Shown: in pieces, positions 1 through 8,366 of the stretch
Numbering within the stretch: the stretch's first letter is position 1
Layout of the letters: every line of letters begins with the position of its first letter
Assembly (NCBI GenBank): GCA_965199235.1
Contig: CBDAQU010000002.1
Coordinates: 2,294,001-2,358,000, forward strand
DNA from: BOG-908 sp965199235
Lineage (GTDB): Bacteria > Pseudomonadota > Alphaproteobacteria > Acetobacterales > Acetobacteraceae
Reading direction: 5' to 3'
Length of the DNA: 64,000 nucleotides
The notes under the pieces: model-generated
What the model was told of the DNA's origin: nothing
Databases searched by the model: none
Seen by the model: the letters and a program-made list of their open reading frames with translations, nothing else
Translations under genes and position numbers: made by a program

Positions 1-579
1 GCCCAGCGTCAGCGTTCCGCTCGCCTGGGCGAGGGATGCTGCGTTGTCCAGCGTCACAGCCACGGCCTGCAGGCTCGCGTTTGCGCCCAGTGTCGCCTGC
101 ACGCGTTCGCCAAGCACGATCGTGCCAGGCCCGGACCCGCCCGTGCCCGAGAAGCTGTCGTTCTGTAGCTGAACGGCGTTGTAGGAGTAGCCAGGGTTGA
201 CGCCGACCAAGTCGAGTACGCCGTCCCAGGCGACGTTGGCGATTGTGGAGTAGCCGTCGAGCAGGACCGTGCCGGCCGTGCTGGCATAGGTGCCGCCCTG
301 CAGCGTGGCCCCGTCCAGCGCCAGCGTTCCCGCCAGGGAAAACAGTCCTGCAACGCTGAGCGTTCCGTTGCTGATCGCAAGCTCGCAAGCAGCCTGGCTC
401 TGCGTGATCGAGTGGACCGACGCGTTGCCCAGCAGCGCCACGGTGTAGGGCACGCCCGCGATGACCGGCGCCACCCCGATCGTCACGTCGTCGGTGCTGC
501 CTGGCACCGTTCCGGTGGACCATGCGGAGGGGTCCGTCCAGGCGTCGCTCTGGCCGGTCTTCCAGCTGGTGGCGGTCAT
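1..579 (-). CDS. Repetitive beta-strand-rich surface-type protein, N-terminal part (cut by window edge)
   Basis: The minus-strand frame is open from an ATG at 579 to the window edge (193 codons, no stop), with AAAGGA about 8 bases upstream of the ATG. There is no classical N-terminal signal peptide. The start is Trp/Gly/Ser/Thr-rich (SWKTGQSDAWTDPSAWSTG), followed by VPGSTDDVTI and then short blocks rich in Gly, Ala, Thr, Val and Leu with few charges, such as LAGTLALDGATLQGG and GTIVLGERVQATLG. This pattern resembles beta-helix passenger regions of large autotransporter- or adhesin-like proteins. Function and export route cannot be judged because the C-terminus lies outside the window. It is divergent from guaA. 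The open frame and composition are seen; surface location is inferred. Confidence 0.7.
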   Translation of the reverse strand, partial: MTATSWKTGQSDAWTDPSAWSTGTVPGSTDDVTIGVAPVIAGVPYTVALLGNASVHSITQSQAACELAISNGTLSVAGLFSLAGTLALDGATLQGGTYASTAGTVLLDGYSTIANVAWDGVLDLVGVNPGYSYNAVQLQNDSFSGTGGSGPGTIVLGERVQATLGANASLQAVAVTLDNAASLAQASGTLTLG

Positions 580-729
580 GGACGGTCCTTTATCTAACGA
601 TCAATGAACCTTGCCATTTTTGAGACAGTTTCGCCACCGGTTTCCGTTACGGATCTGTTTACCTTCAACACCGTTGCGTGAAGCGGCCGGTCGGCTTGCG
701 GCGTGCGTCCCGCCGTGCTGGAAGCCGCC

Positions 730-2286
730 ATGGACACCCCCCAGAGCCGCCTGCTGATCCTGGATTTCGGCAGCCAGGTGACCCAGCTGATCGCGCGCAG
801 GCTGCGCGAGGCGGGCGTGTATTGCGAGATCTGTCCGTATTCCGCCTCGCCGGACAGGATAGCGGCGTTCGCGCCGCGCGGGCTGATCCTGTCGGGCGGG
901 CCGGCCAGCGTGGCCGACGAGGGGGCGCCGCTGGCCGATCCGGCGATCTACCGGCTGGGCCTGCCGATCCTGGGCATCTGCTACGGCCAGCAGCTTCTGG
1001 TGGCCCAGCTCGGCGGCCGGGTGGAGGGGCATGAACACCGGGAGTTCGGCCGCGCCTATGTCGACGTCACCGCCGACTGCGCGCTGTTCCACGGCGTGTG
1101 GCAGGTGGGCGCGCGCGAACAGGTGTGGATGAGCCACGGCGACCGGGTGGCGGCACTGCCCGCAGGCTTCTCCGCCGTGGCCAGCAGCGACGGCGCGCCG
1201 TTCGCGGCGATCGCCGACGAGGGGCGAAAAATCTACGGCACGCAGTTCCACGTGGAGGTCATGCACACCCCGCATGGAGCAAAACTGCTCGCCAACTTCG
1301 CGCTCGGCGTGTGCGGCTGTGCCGGGGACTGGACGATGGCGGCGTTCCGCGCGGCAGCCATCGGGCGCATCCGCGCGCAGGTGGGGCAGGGACGGGTGAT
1401 CTGCGGCCTGTCCGGCGGCGTGGACAGCTCGGTGGCCGCGGTGCTGATCCACGAGGCGGTCGGCGACCAGCTCACCTGCATCTTCGTCGACCACGGCCTT
1501 CTGCGCGCCGGAGAGGCCGAGCAGGTGGTGGACACGTTCCGCGGCCGCTTCAACGTGCCGCTGGTGCACCGCGACGCCTCGGACCTGTTCGTGGGCGCGC
1601 TGGCCGGCGTGACCGACCCGGAGACCAAGCGGAAGACCATCGGCCGCCTGTTTGTCGACGTGTTCGAGGAGGAGGCGGCCCGTATCGGCGGCGCCGGGTT
1701 TCTCGCGCAGGGAACGCTGTATCCCGACGTGATCGAAAGCGTCTCGGTGACGGGCGGCCCCTCGGTCACGATCAAGTCGCACCACAACGTCGGCGGCCTG
1801 CCGGAGCGGATGCGCATGAGGCTGGTCGAACCGCTGCGCGAGCTGTTCAAGGACGAGGTGCGCGCGCTGGGCCGCGAGCTCGGCCTGTCGGCCGCGATCG
1901 TCGGCCGCCACCCGTTTCCGGGGCCTGGCCTGGCGATCCGCATCCCCGGCGAGGTGACGCGCGAGGCGCTGGACCTGTTGCGCCGGGCCGATGCGATATT
2001 CCTGGAGGAAATACGCTCGGCCGGGCTGTACGACGCGATCTGGCAGGCCTTCGCCGTCCTGCTGCCGGTGCGCAGCGTGGGCGTGATGGGCGACTACCGC
2101 ACCTACGACCAGGTGGTCGCCCTGCGCGCGGTGACCAGCACGGACGGCATGACGGCAGACATGGTTCCGTTCGACATGGCGTTCCTGGGCCAGGTCGCCT
2201 CGCGCATCGTCAACGAGGTGCGCGGCGTCAACCGCGTCGTCTACGACGTCACCAGCAAGCCTCCCGGAACGATCGAGTGGGAGTAG
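730..2286 (+). CDS. guaA: GMP synthase (glutamine-hydrolysing)
   Basis: Converts XMP to GMP using ATP and glutamine, the last step of guanine nucleotide synthesis, in the cytosol. The N-terminal class I glutamine amidotransferase domain has nucleophile Cys84 in GICYGQQ and the His174/Glu176 pair in FHVEVMHT. The ATP-pyrophosphatase domain carries the P-loop SGGVDSS at 228-234, followed by the C-terminal dimerisation domain ending KPPGTIEWE. At 518 residues it matches the family length (about 525). I chose the ATG at 730, which has GGAAG 6 bases upstream; an in-frame GTG at 703 would add nine residues. The glycosyltransferase gene follows after 27 bases and may be cotranscribed. Identification is secure. 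Confidence 0.97.
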   Translation: MDTPQSRLLILDFGSQVTQLIARRLREAGVYCEICPYSASPDRIAAFAPRGLILSGGPASVADEGAPLADPAIYRLGLPILGICYGQQLLVAQLGGRVEGHEHREFGRAYVDVTADCALFHGVWQVGAREQVWMSHGDRVAALPAGFSAVASSDGAPFAAIADEGRKIYGTQFHVEVMHTPHGAKLLANFALGVCGCAGDWTMAAFRAAAIGRIRAQVGQGRVICGLSGGVDSSVAAVLIHEAVGDQLTCIFVDHGLLRAGEAEQVVDTFRGRFNVPLVHRDASDLFVGALAGVTDPETKRKTIGRLFVDVFEEEAARIGGAGFLAQGTLYPDVIESVSVTGGPSVTIKSHHNVGGLPERMRMRLVEPLRELFKDEVRALGRELGLSAAIVGRHPFPGPGLAIRIPGEVTREALDLLRRADAIFLEEIRSAGLYDAIWQAFAVLLPVRSVGVMGDYRTYDQVVALRAVTSTDGMTADMVPFDMAFLGQVASRIVNEVRGVNRVVYDVTSKPPGTIEWE

Positions 2287-2313
2287 CGGTCGGTTGAACG
2301 CCTGCCGCTCGGC

Positions 2314-3780
2314 GTGACGATCCCCTACGCGCTTCGGCTGGGCCTCCTCGTCCTGGCGGGCATCCGGCTGTTCGTGGCCGCCAGGGCGCCGCTATCGGCC
2401 GATGAGGCGTATTACTGGGTGTGGTCGCGTGCCTTGGCCGCGGGCTACCTGGACCATCCGCCGATGGTGGCGTTGTGGATACGCGCGGGCACGGCGGTGG
2501 CGGGGGATACGGCGTTCGGCGTGCGGCTGCTGGGGCCTGTGTCCGCGTTGCTGGGCTCGCTGCTGCTGCTGCGGGCGGCCGAGGACGTCTCGCCGGGGCG
2601 CGGCGCCGGGCCGGTGGCGGTGCTGCTGCTGAACGCGACGCTGGCGCTCAACGTCGGCTCGGTGGTGATGACGCCGGACACGCCGCTGCTGTTCTTCTGG
2701 ACCGCGGCGCTGGCCTGCCTGACGCGGCTGGTCCGCACCGGCCGGCCTGGCTGGTGGCTCGGGGCGGGCCTCTGCGCCGGGCTGGCGCTGGACAGCAAAT
2801 ACACGGCCGGGCTGCTGGGCGCGGCCATCCTGGCCTGGCTGCTGGCGGTGCCGGAGGCGCGCCGGTGGTTGGCATGCTGGCAGCTTTGGGCGGGCGGCGT
2901 TATGGCCCTGGCAGTGTTCGCCCCGGTGGTCTGGTGGAACGCCGTCCATGGCTGGGCGAGTTTCTTCAAGCAGGCCGGCCGGACCGGCGATTGGCAGCCG
3001 GCGCTGGCGCTCAGATACCTGGCCGAGCTGGCGGCCGGGCAGGTCGGCTTGGCGACGCCCGGTGTCGCCTGGGCGTTCGGTGCCGGCCTGGCCGCTGCTG
3101 CTGCCGGGTTGTGGCGGCGGCAGATGGTGCCTGGCCTGCTTGCCTGTGTGACGCTGCTGCCAGCCTGCGTGTTCATCGAGCACGCGCTGGGCGATCGCGT
3201 GCAGGCGAACTGGCCCGTGGTGATCTACCCCGGCGCGGCACTCGCGGCGGCGTGCGGCGCCGCACGCCTCTGGCGCCCGTCCGTCTGGCTCGGCGGCATC
3301 TGCGCGGCGGTGATCTACGTGCAGGCGGTCGCGTCACCCTGGGCGCTGCCGCGCGCGCTGGATTTCACCCTGATCCGGCTTGCCGGCTGGTCAGACCTGG
3401 CGGGGCGCGCCTACGCGGCGCAGCTGGCCAACCATGCCGCCTACGTCGCCGCCGACGAGTATGGGCTGGCCTGCGCGCTCGCCTGGCGCCTGCACACGCG
3501 GGTGGTGGGCGTGGAGCCGCGCTGGGCGTTGTTCGGTTTTCCGCCCCCTCCACCGGGACAGATTGCCCTGCTGGTGCGCAGCATGCGCGAGGGAGGCGGG
3601 CCCGACCCGCGTCTGTGGGCCGACATCCGGCCGGTCGGCGGCGCGGTTCGTGCCAGGCATGGCAAGCTCGCCGAGGCATACCGCTTCTACCTGGCGCGAT
3701 GGCTTCCGGCCCAGGGCGTCCCCGCCGCGCTGCTGCCATCGGCCTGGCCGGCGCGCCTGGCCGCGGCGCCTCGTTCCTAA
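2314..3780 (+). CDS. GT39-family (ArnT/PMT-like) integral membrane glycosyltransferase
   Basis: A 488-residue protein with many hydrophobic segments, starting at GTG 2314. The first extracytoplasmic loop has SADEAYYWVWSR and DHPPM, the acidic and His-Pro-Pro signatures of the PMT_2/ArnT superfamily, which transfers sugars from polyprenyl-phosphate carriers to lipid or protein acceptors on the periplasmic side of the inner membrane. About ten membrane-spanning stretches occupy residues 1-350, followed by a mainly soluble tail of about 120 residues. The acceptor and sugar cannot be told from sequence; lipid A or a surface glycan are possible. It follows guaA by 27 bases. The family is well supported, the substrate unknown. 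Confidence 0.85.
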   Translation: MTIPYALRLGLLVLAGIRLFVAARAPLSADEAYYWVWSRALAAGYLDHPPMVALWIRAGTAVAGDTAFGVRLLGPVSALLGSLLLLRAAEDVSPGRGAGPVAVLLLNATLALNVGSVVMTPDTPLLFFWTAALACLTRLVRTGRPGWWLGAGLCAGLALDSKYTAGLLGAAILAWLLAVPEARRWLACWQLWAGGVMALAVFAPVVWWNAVHGWASFFKQAGRTGDWQPALALRYLAELAAGQVGLATPGVAWAFGAGLAAAAAGLWRRQMVPGLLACVTLLPACVFIEHALGDRVQANWPVVIYPGAALAAACGAARLWRPSVWLGGICAAVIYVQAVASPWALPRALDFTLIRLAGWSDLAGRAYAAQLANHAAYVAADEYGLACALAWRLHTRVVGVEPRWALFGFPPPPPGQIALLVRSMREGGGPDPRLWADIRPVGGAVRARHGKLAEAYRFYLARWLPAQGVPAALLPSAWPARLAAAPRS

Positions 3781-3838
3781 AGCCGTCTTAACCTTGCCCT
3801 GTCATCTTGCGCTCGGCCCGTGGCCGCTGGTGGTGAGG

Positions 3839-4840
3839 ATGAGCAAGCGCGACTCGAAATCGGTGACGATCATCCGGCGGGAGGAAGTGGTGCAGGGCGG
3901 CCACCACGGTGGGGCTTGGAAGGTTGCCTATGCCGATTTCGTCACGGCGATGATGGCGTTCTTCCTGCTGATGTGGCTGCTGAACGCGACGACGGAGGCG
4001 CAGCGGCGCGGGCTGGCCGACTACTTCAGCCCCAGCGCGTCGGTCAGCGTGCAGCGCTCCGGCACCGGGCGGCCATTGGGCGGTCAGTCGCCGTTCGAGG
4101 ATGGGAATGCGATTTCCGACCGCGGCACCATCGCGGTGATGAACAGCAACGCCCCCGTGGTCGACCAGGACGACGACGGCAGCGACACGTTGGCGTCGCA
4201 CCTGGTTCATGGCCAGACCGGCGGTGAGAGCCAGGGACAGGCTCAGGGCCAGCCGATGGGAGAGGACGGCGCCGCTGGCCCCGGGACCTCTCAGGCAACG
4301 ATGCGCCGCGCGGCCGAGCAGATGCGTCGCGAGGAGCAGGCGAGCTTCGCCAAGGCTGCGGCCGAGATGCAGAAGGTTATCGCGACCGATCCCGATCTTG
4401 CGCCGATCGCGCGCCAGCTCTCCGTGGATCTGACGCCGGAGGGGCTGCGGGTGCAGATACGCGATTCGGAGGGGCTGCCGATGTTCGCCAACGGATCGCC
4501 CGAGCCCAATGAGCGTGCGCGCATCGTGCTTCAGCGCCTGACCCCGATGCTGAAAGGACTGCACGAAGCTGTCGCCATCGCCGGCTACACGGACGCGACG
4601 CCGTACGCCGGGCCGGGCCGCAGCAACTGGGACCTTTCTGCTGATCGCGCGAACGCCACGCGCCGCATCCTGACCGAAGCCGGACTGCCCGACAGCCGCA
4701 TTCGCGACGTGACCGGCCATGGCGACCGCGATCCGCTGATCGTCTCGGCCCCTCTGGCGGCGGCCAACCGCAGGATCGCTATCCTGCTGCTGCGTTCGGC
4801 CCCCGCGGCGGTGCCGGCAGCGCCCTCAGCCAAGCCTTGA
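3839..4840 (+). CDS. motB: Flagellar motor stator protein MotB
   Basis: Peptidoglycan-anchored stator subunit of the proton-driven flagellar motor. The short cytoplasmic N-terminus (IIRREEVVQGGHHGGAWKVA) leads into one membrane helix beginning YADFVTAMMAFFLLMWLL, where Asp33 is the proton-carrying residue. A Gln/Gly-rich linker (about 125-165) precedes a C-terminal OmpA-like peptidoglycan-binding domain (GYTDATPY, LSADRANATRRIL, GHGDRDPL). Length is 333 residues. The ATG at 3839 was chosen because the conserved MotB plug starts right after it; two GTG codons lie just upstream. motA follows 7 bases later, so the order is motB-motA, the reverse of E. coli. Confidence 0.95.
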   Translation: MSKRDSKSVTIIRREEVVQGGHHGGAWKVAYADFVTAMMAFFLLMWLLNATTEAQRRGLADYFSPSASVSVQRSGTGRPLGGQSPFEDGNAISDRGTIAVMNSNAPVVDQDDDGSDTLASHLVHGQTGGESQGQAQGQPMGEDGAAGPGTSQATMRRAAEQMRREEQASFAKAAAEMQKVIATDPDLAPIARQLSVDLTPEGLRVQIRDSEGLPMFANGSPEPNERARIVLQRLTPMLKGLHEAVAIAGYTDATPYAGPGRSNWDLSADRANATRRILTEAGLPDSRIRDVTGHGDRDPLIVSAPLAAANRRIAILLLRSAPAAVPAAPSAKP

Positions 4841-4847
4841 TGCGCCG

Positions 4848-5717
4848 ATGCTGACCATCGGCGGACTGGGTTTCCTGCTGGCCTGCGTGTTCGGCAGCTT
4901 TATCGCCAGCGGCGGCGCGATCGGCCCGTTGATCGCGTCCATGCCGTTCGAACTGCTGACCATCTTGGGCGCGGCTATCGGCACCTTCCTGATGGCCAAC
5001 TCGATGACGGGGGTGAAGCATACGCTGGCCGGCTTCGGCATGATCCTCAAAGGGGAACGCTACAAGAAGGCCGACTATGTCGAGTTGCTGAGCCTGCTGT
5101 TCTTTTTCACCAGGCTCGCCAGCCAGCGCGGCGCGATGGCGCTGGAGCCGCACATCGAGAAGCCGGCAGAGAGCAACGCCTTCAAGCATTTCCCGAAGAT
5201 CATGGCGGACCATCACACCGCGGCGTTGATCTGCGACTACCTGCGCATGGTCGGCATGAACGCCGACGATCCGCACCAGATCGAAGATCTGATGTGCCGC
5301 GAGCTGAAGAAGACGTTGAACGAGGAACTGCATGGCAGCCATGCAATACAGACCATGGCCGATGCGCTGCCAGCGCTCGGCATCGTCGCTGCGGTGCTCG
5401 GCGTGATCAAGACGATGGCCCATATCAACGAGCCGCCGGCCGTGTTGGGCGAGATGATCGGCGGCGCGCTGGTCGGCACGTTCCTGGGCGTGCTGCTGGC
5501 CTACGGGATCGCTGCCCCGTGCGCGGCCCGAATCAAGGGCATCGTGGAGGGCGACGCACGCTACAGCGACGTGACCAGGGCGGTGCTGGTGGCCCACCTG
5601 CACGGCAACGCGCCGCAGGTCAGCGTCGAGACAGGGCGCAAGATGGTTCCCAACGAGTTCATGCCGAGTTTTCAGGAGTTGGAGGAGGCGCTGCAGAAGC
5701 TTCAGATACCTGCTTGA
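4848..5717 (+). CDS. motA: Flagellar motor stator protein MotA
   Basis: Proton-channel partner of MotB in the inner membrane. The 289-residue product begins with a hydrophobic helix (LTIGGLGFLLACVFGSFIASG), has a second near 35-50, a large cytoplasmic loop at about 70-165 that in the family contacts FliG, and two further helices (ALPALGIVAAVLGVIKTM and IGGALVGTFLGVLLAYGIAA) with the conserved prolines in NEPP and AAP. The start lies 7 bases after the motB stop, so the pair should be translated from one message. About 120 bases without a clear terminator separate it from lptC. Confidence 0.96.
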   Translation: MLTIGGLGFLLACVFGSFIASGGAIGPLIASMPFELLTILGAAIGTFLMANSMTGVKHTLAGFGMILKGERYKKADYVELLSLLFFFTRLASQRGAMALEPHIEKPAESNAFKHFPKIMADHHTAALICDYLRMVGMNADDPHQIEDLMCRELKKTLNEELHGSHAIQTMADALPALGIVAAVLGVIKTMAHINEPPAVLGEMIGGALVGTFLGVLLAYGIAAPCAARIKGIVEGDARYSDVTRAVLVAHLHGNAPQVSVETGRKMVPNEFMPSFQELEEALQKLQIPA

Positions 5718-5837
5718 GGAGCTTGGGCCGAGTCGAAAGCTTCAGGCCTGCCGTCGTTAGTCTAGCGTAGTAAGCTACATTCGGTGACACGCAGTTGATT
5801 GACCGGCTTTCGGCCCGACCACATACAATGCTCGCCG

Positions 5838-6524
5838 ATGCCGAGGACCACCATCCTGAACACGACGCTTCCTGCCGCAGTCGCACAGGATGCCCTGGCG
5901 CTGCCCGGTCAGACCGGCCAGGTCGGATGGAATGCGGCTGTTCCACGTCGCGTGAGGCGGCGGCACGGCGTGCGGATCGTCAAATACCTCCTGCCGCTGG
6001 TTGCCCTGGCGCTGTTGTCCAGCATCGCGATATGGCCGGAACTGACCAGGACCGTCGAGAACGGACGGGTGACGTGGCGGCAACTGACAGCGATCAACGG
6101 GTCGGGGCAGATGCTGCACCCACGCTATCACGGCATGGACGGGCGGAGCAGGCCGTATACCGTGTCGGCCGATACCGCCGAGCGCGACGGTCCCAACCGC
6201 ATTGACATGACCAAGCCGGTGGGCGACGTCACGCTGCAGAACGGCACCTGGCTGCTGCTGAGAGCCAAGAAGGGCGTGTTCCTGCAGCACGCCAACCAGC
6301 TCGACCTAGCCGACGACGTCACATTGTTCAGGCAGGACGGCACGGTGATGACGTCGCAGACCGCCACGATGGACATCAAGCAGGGTGCGGGCACAAGCAA
6401 CGACTTCACCCATGCTGAGGGTCCTTTCGGCACGCTGGACGCGCAAGGCTTCACCCTGGTGGACAAGGGGTCGGTCATCCAGTTTCACGGGCCAGCCAGG
6501 CTGGTGCTGAATGCCGCCCATTGA
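5838..6524 (+). CDS. lptC: LPS export system periplasmic protein LptC
   Basis: Bitopic inner-membrane protein that receives lipopolysaccharide from LptB2FG and passes it to LptA. The 228-residue product has one membrane helix (YLLPLVALALLSSIAIWP, about 45-65) after a basic stretch (RRVRRRHG), then a periplasmic beta-jellyroll domain with the LptC-type segment GTWLLLRAKKGVFLQ. The ATG at 5838 is preferred; an in-frame TTG at 5799 would add 13 residues with no clear benefit. The last 14 bases overlap lptA, implying translational coupling within an lptC-lptA-lptB operon. Confidence 0.9.
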   Translation: MPRTTILNTTLPAAVAQDALALPGQTGQVGWNAAVPRRVRRRHGVRIVKYLLPLVALALLSSIAIWPELTRTVENGRVTWRQLTAINGSGQMLHPRYHGMDGRSRPYTVSADTAERDGPNRIDMTKPVGDVTLQNGTWLLLRAKKGVFLQHANQLDLADDVTLFRQDGTVMTSQTATMDIKQGAGTSNDFTHAEGPFGTLDAQGFTLVDKGSVIQFHGPARLVLNAAH

Positions 6525-7503
6525 TCGCCTCGCCGTGTTGGCGGCGATGCTGGCCCTTGCACCCGCAAACGCCTGGGCGCAGCCGATCGACCTCTCGCAT
6601 GGCGGGCCTGTCGGCGTCACGGCCGCTGGCGGCATCGACTGGGACCAGGACAATCAGACGGTGACCGCGCATGAGGATGCGCGCGCCACGCGCGGCAACG
6701 CGACCGTCACCGCCGACCGGCTGATCGCGCACTATCGAAAGAAGGCGGGCTCCCCTGCCGCCGCCCCGGCGGCCAGGCCGGCCGATACCGCCACCGGCGC
6801 CTCTCCCGCCGCCACGGGCGATACCGGCAACAACGAGATATACCGGCTGAATGCGGAAGGCCGCGTCCACATCTTCACCCCGACCGACCAGGCCTGGGGC
6901 GACCACGCGGTCTACGACATCGACCAGTCGGTTCTGGTGCTGACCGGCCACGGCCTGCGCCTGACCACGCCGCAGGATTTGCTCACCGCGCGCGACGCCA
7001 TGGAATACTGGTCCGCCCGGCACATGGCGGTCGCACGCGGCGACGCGACAGCGACCAGCGCGGATGGCCGTCGCATCACCGGCGACACGCTGGTGGGCTA
7101 CACTGTGCCCGCCCCCGCGGCAGTGCCAGGCCAGCCGGCGGCCAAGCCCGCCGACCCCGCAAAGGCGGCTGACCCGGTCGCCGGGGGCAAGCTGCAGCGG
7201 GTGGAGGCTTACGGCCACGTGCAGGTGCGCACGCAGACCGACATCGTCACCGGCGACCGCGGCGTCTACCTGCCCGATACCGGCCTGGCCCGCGTGGTGG
7301 GCCACGTCCACATCACCCGCGGGGAAAACCAGCTGAACGGCGCCGCCGCGATCGTGAACATGAAGACCGGGCTGGCGACCCTGACTCAGGCCCCGGGCGG
7401 CCGTGTGCAGGGGCTGATGGTGCCGAACGGCGGCGGCGCGGCAGCGCCCGGCACGGCCCAGAACGCCAGGAAGAGCGCGACCACCAAAGGGACGAAGCAA
7501 TGA
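6511..7503 (+). CDS. lptA: LPS transport periplasmic protein LptA (OstA-like), extended form
   Basis: Periplasmic bridge protein for lipopolysaccharide transport. A Sec signal peptide (LAVLAAMLALAPANAWA) is followed by OstA-like repeats, for example QTVTAHEDARATRGNATVTA and YRLNAEGRVHIFTPTDQAWG. At 330 residues it is longer than the usual 180-220. The extra length lies in two Ala/Pro-rich inserts (about 82-110 and 197-227) and a Gly/Ala-rich tail. It overlaps lptC by 14 bases and lptB by 4 (ATGA), so the three genes are probably coupled. The role rests on neighbours plus fold-type repeats. Confidence 0.88.
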   Translation: MPPIDRLAVLAAMLALAPANAWAQPIDLSHGGPVGVTAAGGIDWDQDNQTVTAHEDARATRGNATVTADRLIAHYRKKAGSPAAAPAARPADTATGASPAATGDTGNNEIYRLNAEGRVHIFTPTDQAWGDHAVYDIDQSVLVLTGHGLRLTTPQDLLTARDAMEYWSARHMAVARGDATATSADGRRITGDTLVGYTVPAPAAVPGQPAAKPADPAKAADPVAGGKLQRVEAYGHVQVRTQTDIVTGDRGVYLPDTGLARVVGHVHITRGENQLNGAAAIVNMKTGLATLTQAPGGRVQGLMVPNGGGAAAPGTAQNARKSATTKGTKQ

Positions 7504-8303
7504 CGGTCGACACCACGCCGCTCGCCGCCCGGCCGGCAGCCCGCGCAGAGGCGCGGGACGCGCTCCGCATGGTGCCAGGCCAGGGCGGCCTGATCGCGAC
7601 CGGAGTCGGGAAAACCTATCGAAAGCGTCCTGTGGTGCGCAACGTCTCCGTCCAGCTGCGTCGCGGCGAGGCGGTGGGCCTGCTCGGCCCGAACGGTGCG
7701 GGCAAGACCACGACCTTCTACATGATCGTGGGCCTGGTCCGGCCCGATACCGGCTCCATCGCGCTGGACGGCAACGACATCACCATGCTGCCGATGTATC
7801 GCCGCGCCCGCCTGGGCATCGGCTACCTGCCGCAGGAGGCAAGCGTGTTCCGCGGCCTCAACGTCGAGCAGAACGTGATGGCCGCGCTCGAAGTGGTCGA
7901 ACCGGACGCCGACGCGCGGGAGAAATCCTGTGACGAGCTGCTCGCCGAGTTCGGCATCGGCCACCTGCGCCGCACCCCGGCTCTGGCGCTGTCGGGCGGC
8001 GAGCGACGCCGGGTCGAGATCGCCCGCGCGCTCGCCACCCGGCCCAGCTACATCCTGCTCGACGAGCCGCTGGCCGGCATCGACCCGATTGCCGTGGGCG
8101 AGATCCGCGACCTGGTGCGCCACCTCAAGCATCGCGGTCTGGGGGTGCTGATCACCGACCACAACGTGCGCGAAACGCTGGAGATCATCGACCGCGCCTA
8201 CATCATGCATGACGGCCAGGTGCTGATGGAGGGCGAACCCAAGGAGGTGGTCGCCCATGCCGACGTGCGACGCGTCTATCTGGGCGAACGTTTCTCGTTG
8301 TAG
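7500..8303 (+). CDS. lptB: LPS export ABC transporter ATP-binding protein LptB
   Basis: Cytosolic ATPase that powers extraction of lipopolysaccharide from the inner membrane with LptF and LptG, which are not in this window. Walker A is GPNGAGKTT at 63-71, the ABC signature LSGGE at 164-168, Walker B ILLDEP at 185-190, and the H-loop lies in LITDHNV. The 267-residue length fits the family, with about 25 extra N-terminal residues. The ATG overlaps the lptA stop (ATGA). In many proteobacteria rpoN and hpf follow lptB; here a convergent exonuclease gene does, so that linkage is broken. Confidence 0.96.
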   Translation: MTVDTTPLAARPAARAEARDALRMVPGQGGLIATGVGKTYRKRPVVRNVSVQLRRGEAVGLLGPNGAGKTTTFYMIVGLVRPDTGSIALDGNDITMLPMYRRARLGIGYLPQEASVFRGLNVEQNVMAALEVVEPDADAREKSCDELLAEFGIGHLRRTPALALSGGERRRVEIARALATRPSYILLDEPLAGIDPIAVGEIRDLVRHLKHRGLGVLITDHNVRETLEIIDRAYIMHDGQVLMEGEPKEVVAHADVRRVYLGERFSL

Positions 8304-8362
8304 CCCGGACGAAGTCCGGCACCGGGCATGGACCGGTGCAATCCCGGACGTCGTCCGTGCTA
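8301..8362. repeat. REP-like nested inverted repeat / probable bidirectional terminator
   Basis: The arms TAGCCCGGACGAAGTCC (8301-8317) and GGACGTCGTCCGTGCTA (8346-8362) are inverted repeats with 2 mismatches in 17. Between them CACCGG (8320-8325) and CCGGTG (8333-8338) form an inner stem. The element starts on the lptB stop codon and ends 5 bases before the stop of the convergent exonuclease gene. It therefore fits a terminator for both, and its sequence resembles the short palindromic REP-type elements seen between convergent genes. Confidence 0.6.
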
Positions 8363-8366
8363 CGGT

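Noticed and set aside
601..1911. Long minus-strand reading frame opposite guaA
   Set aside because: High GC leaves antisense frames open. guaA is certain on the plus strand, and the antisense product is His/Arg/Gln-rich without any family motif.
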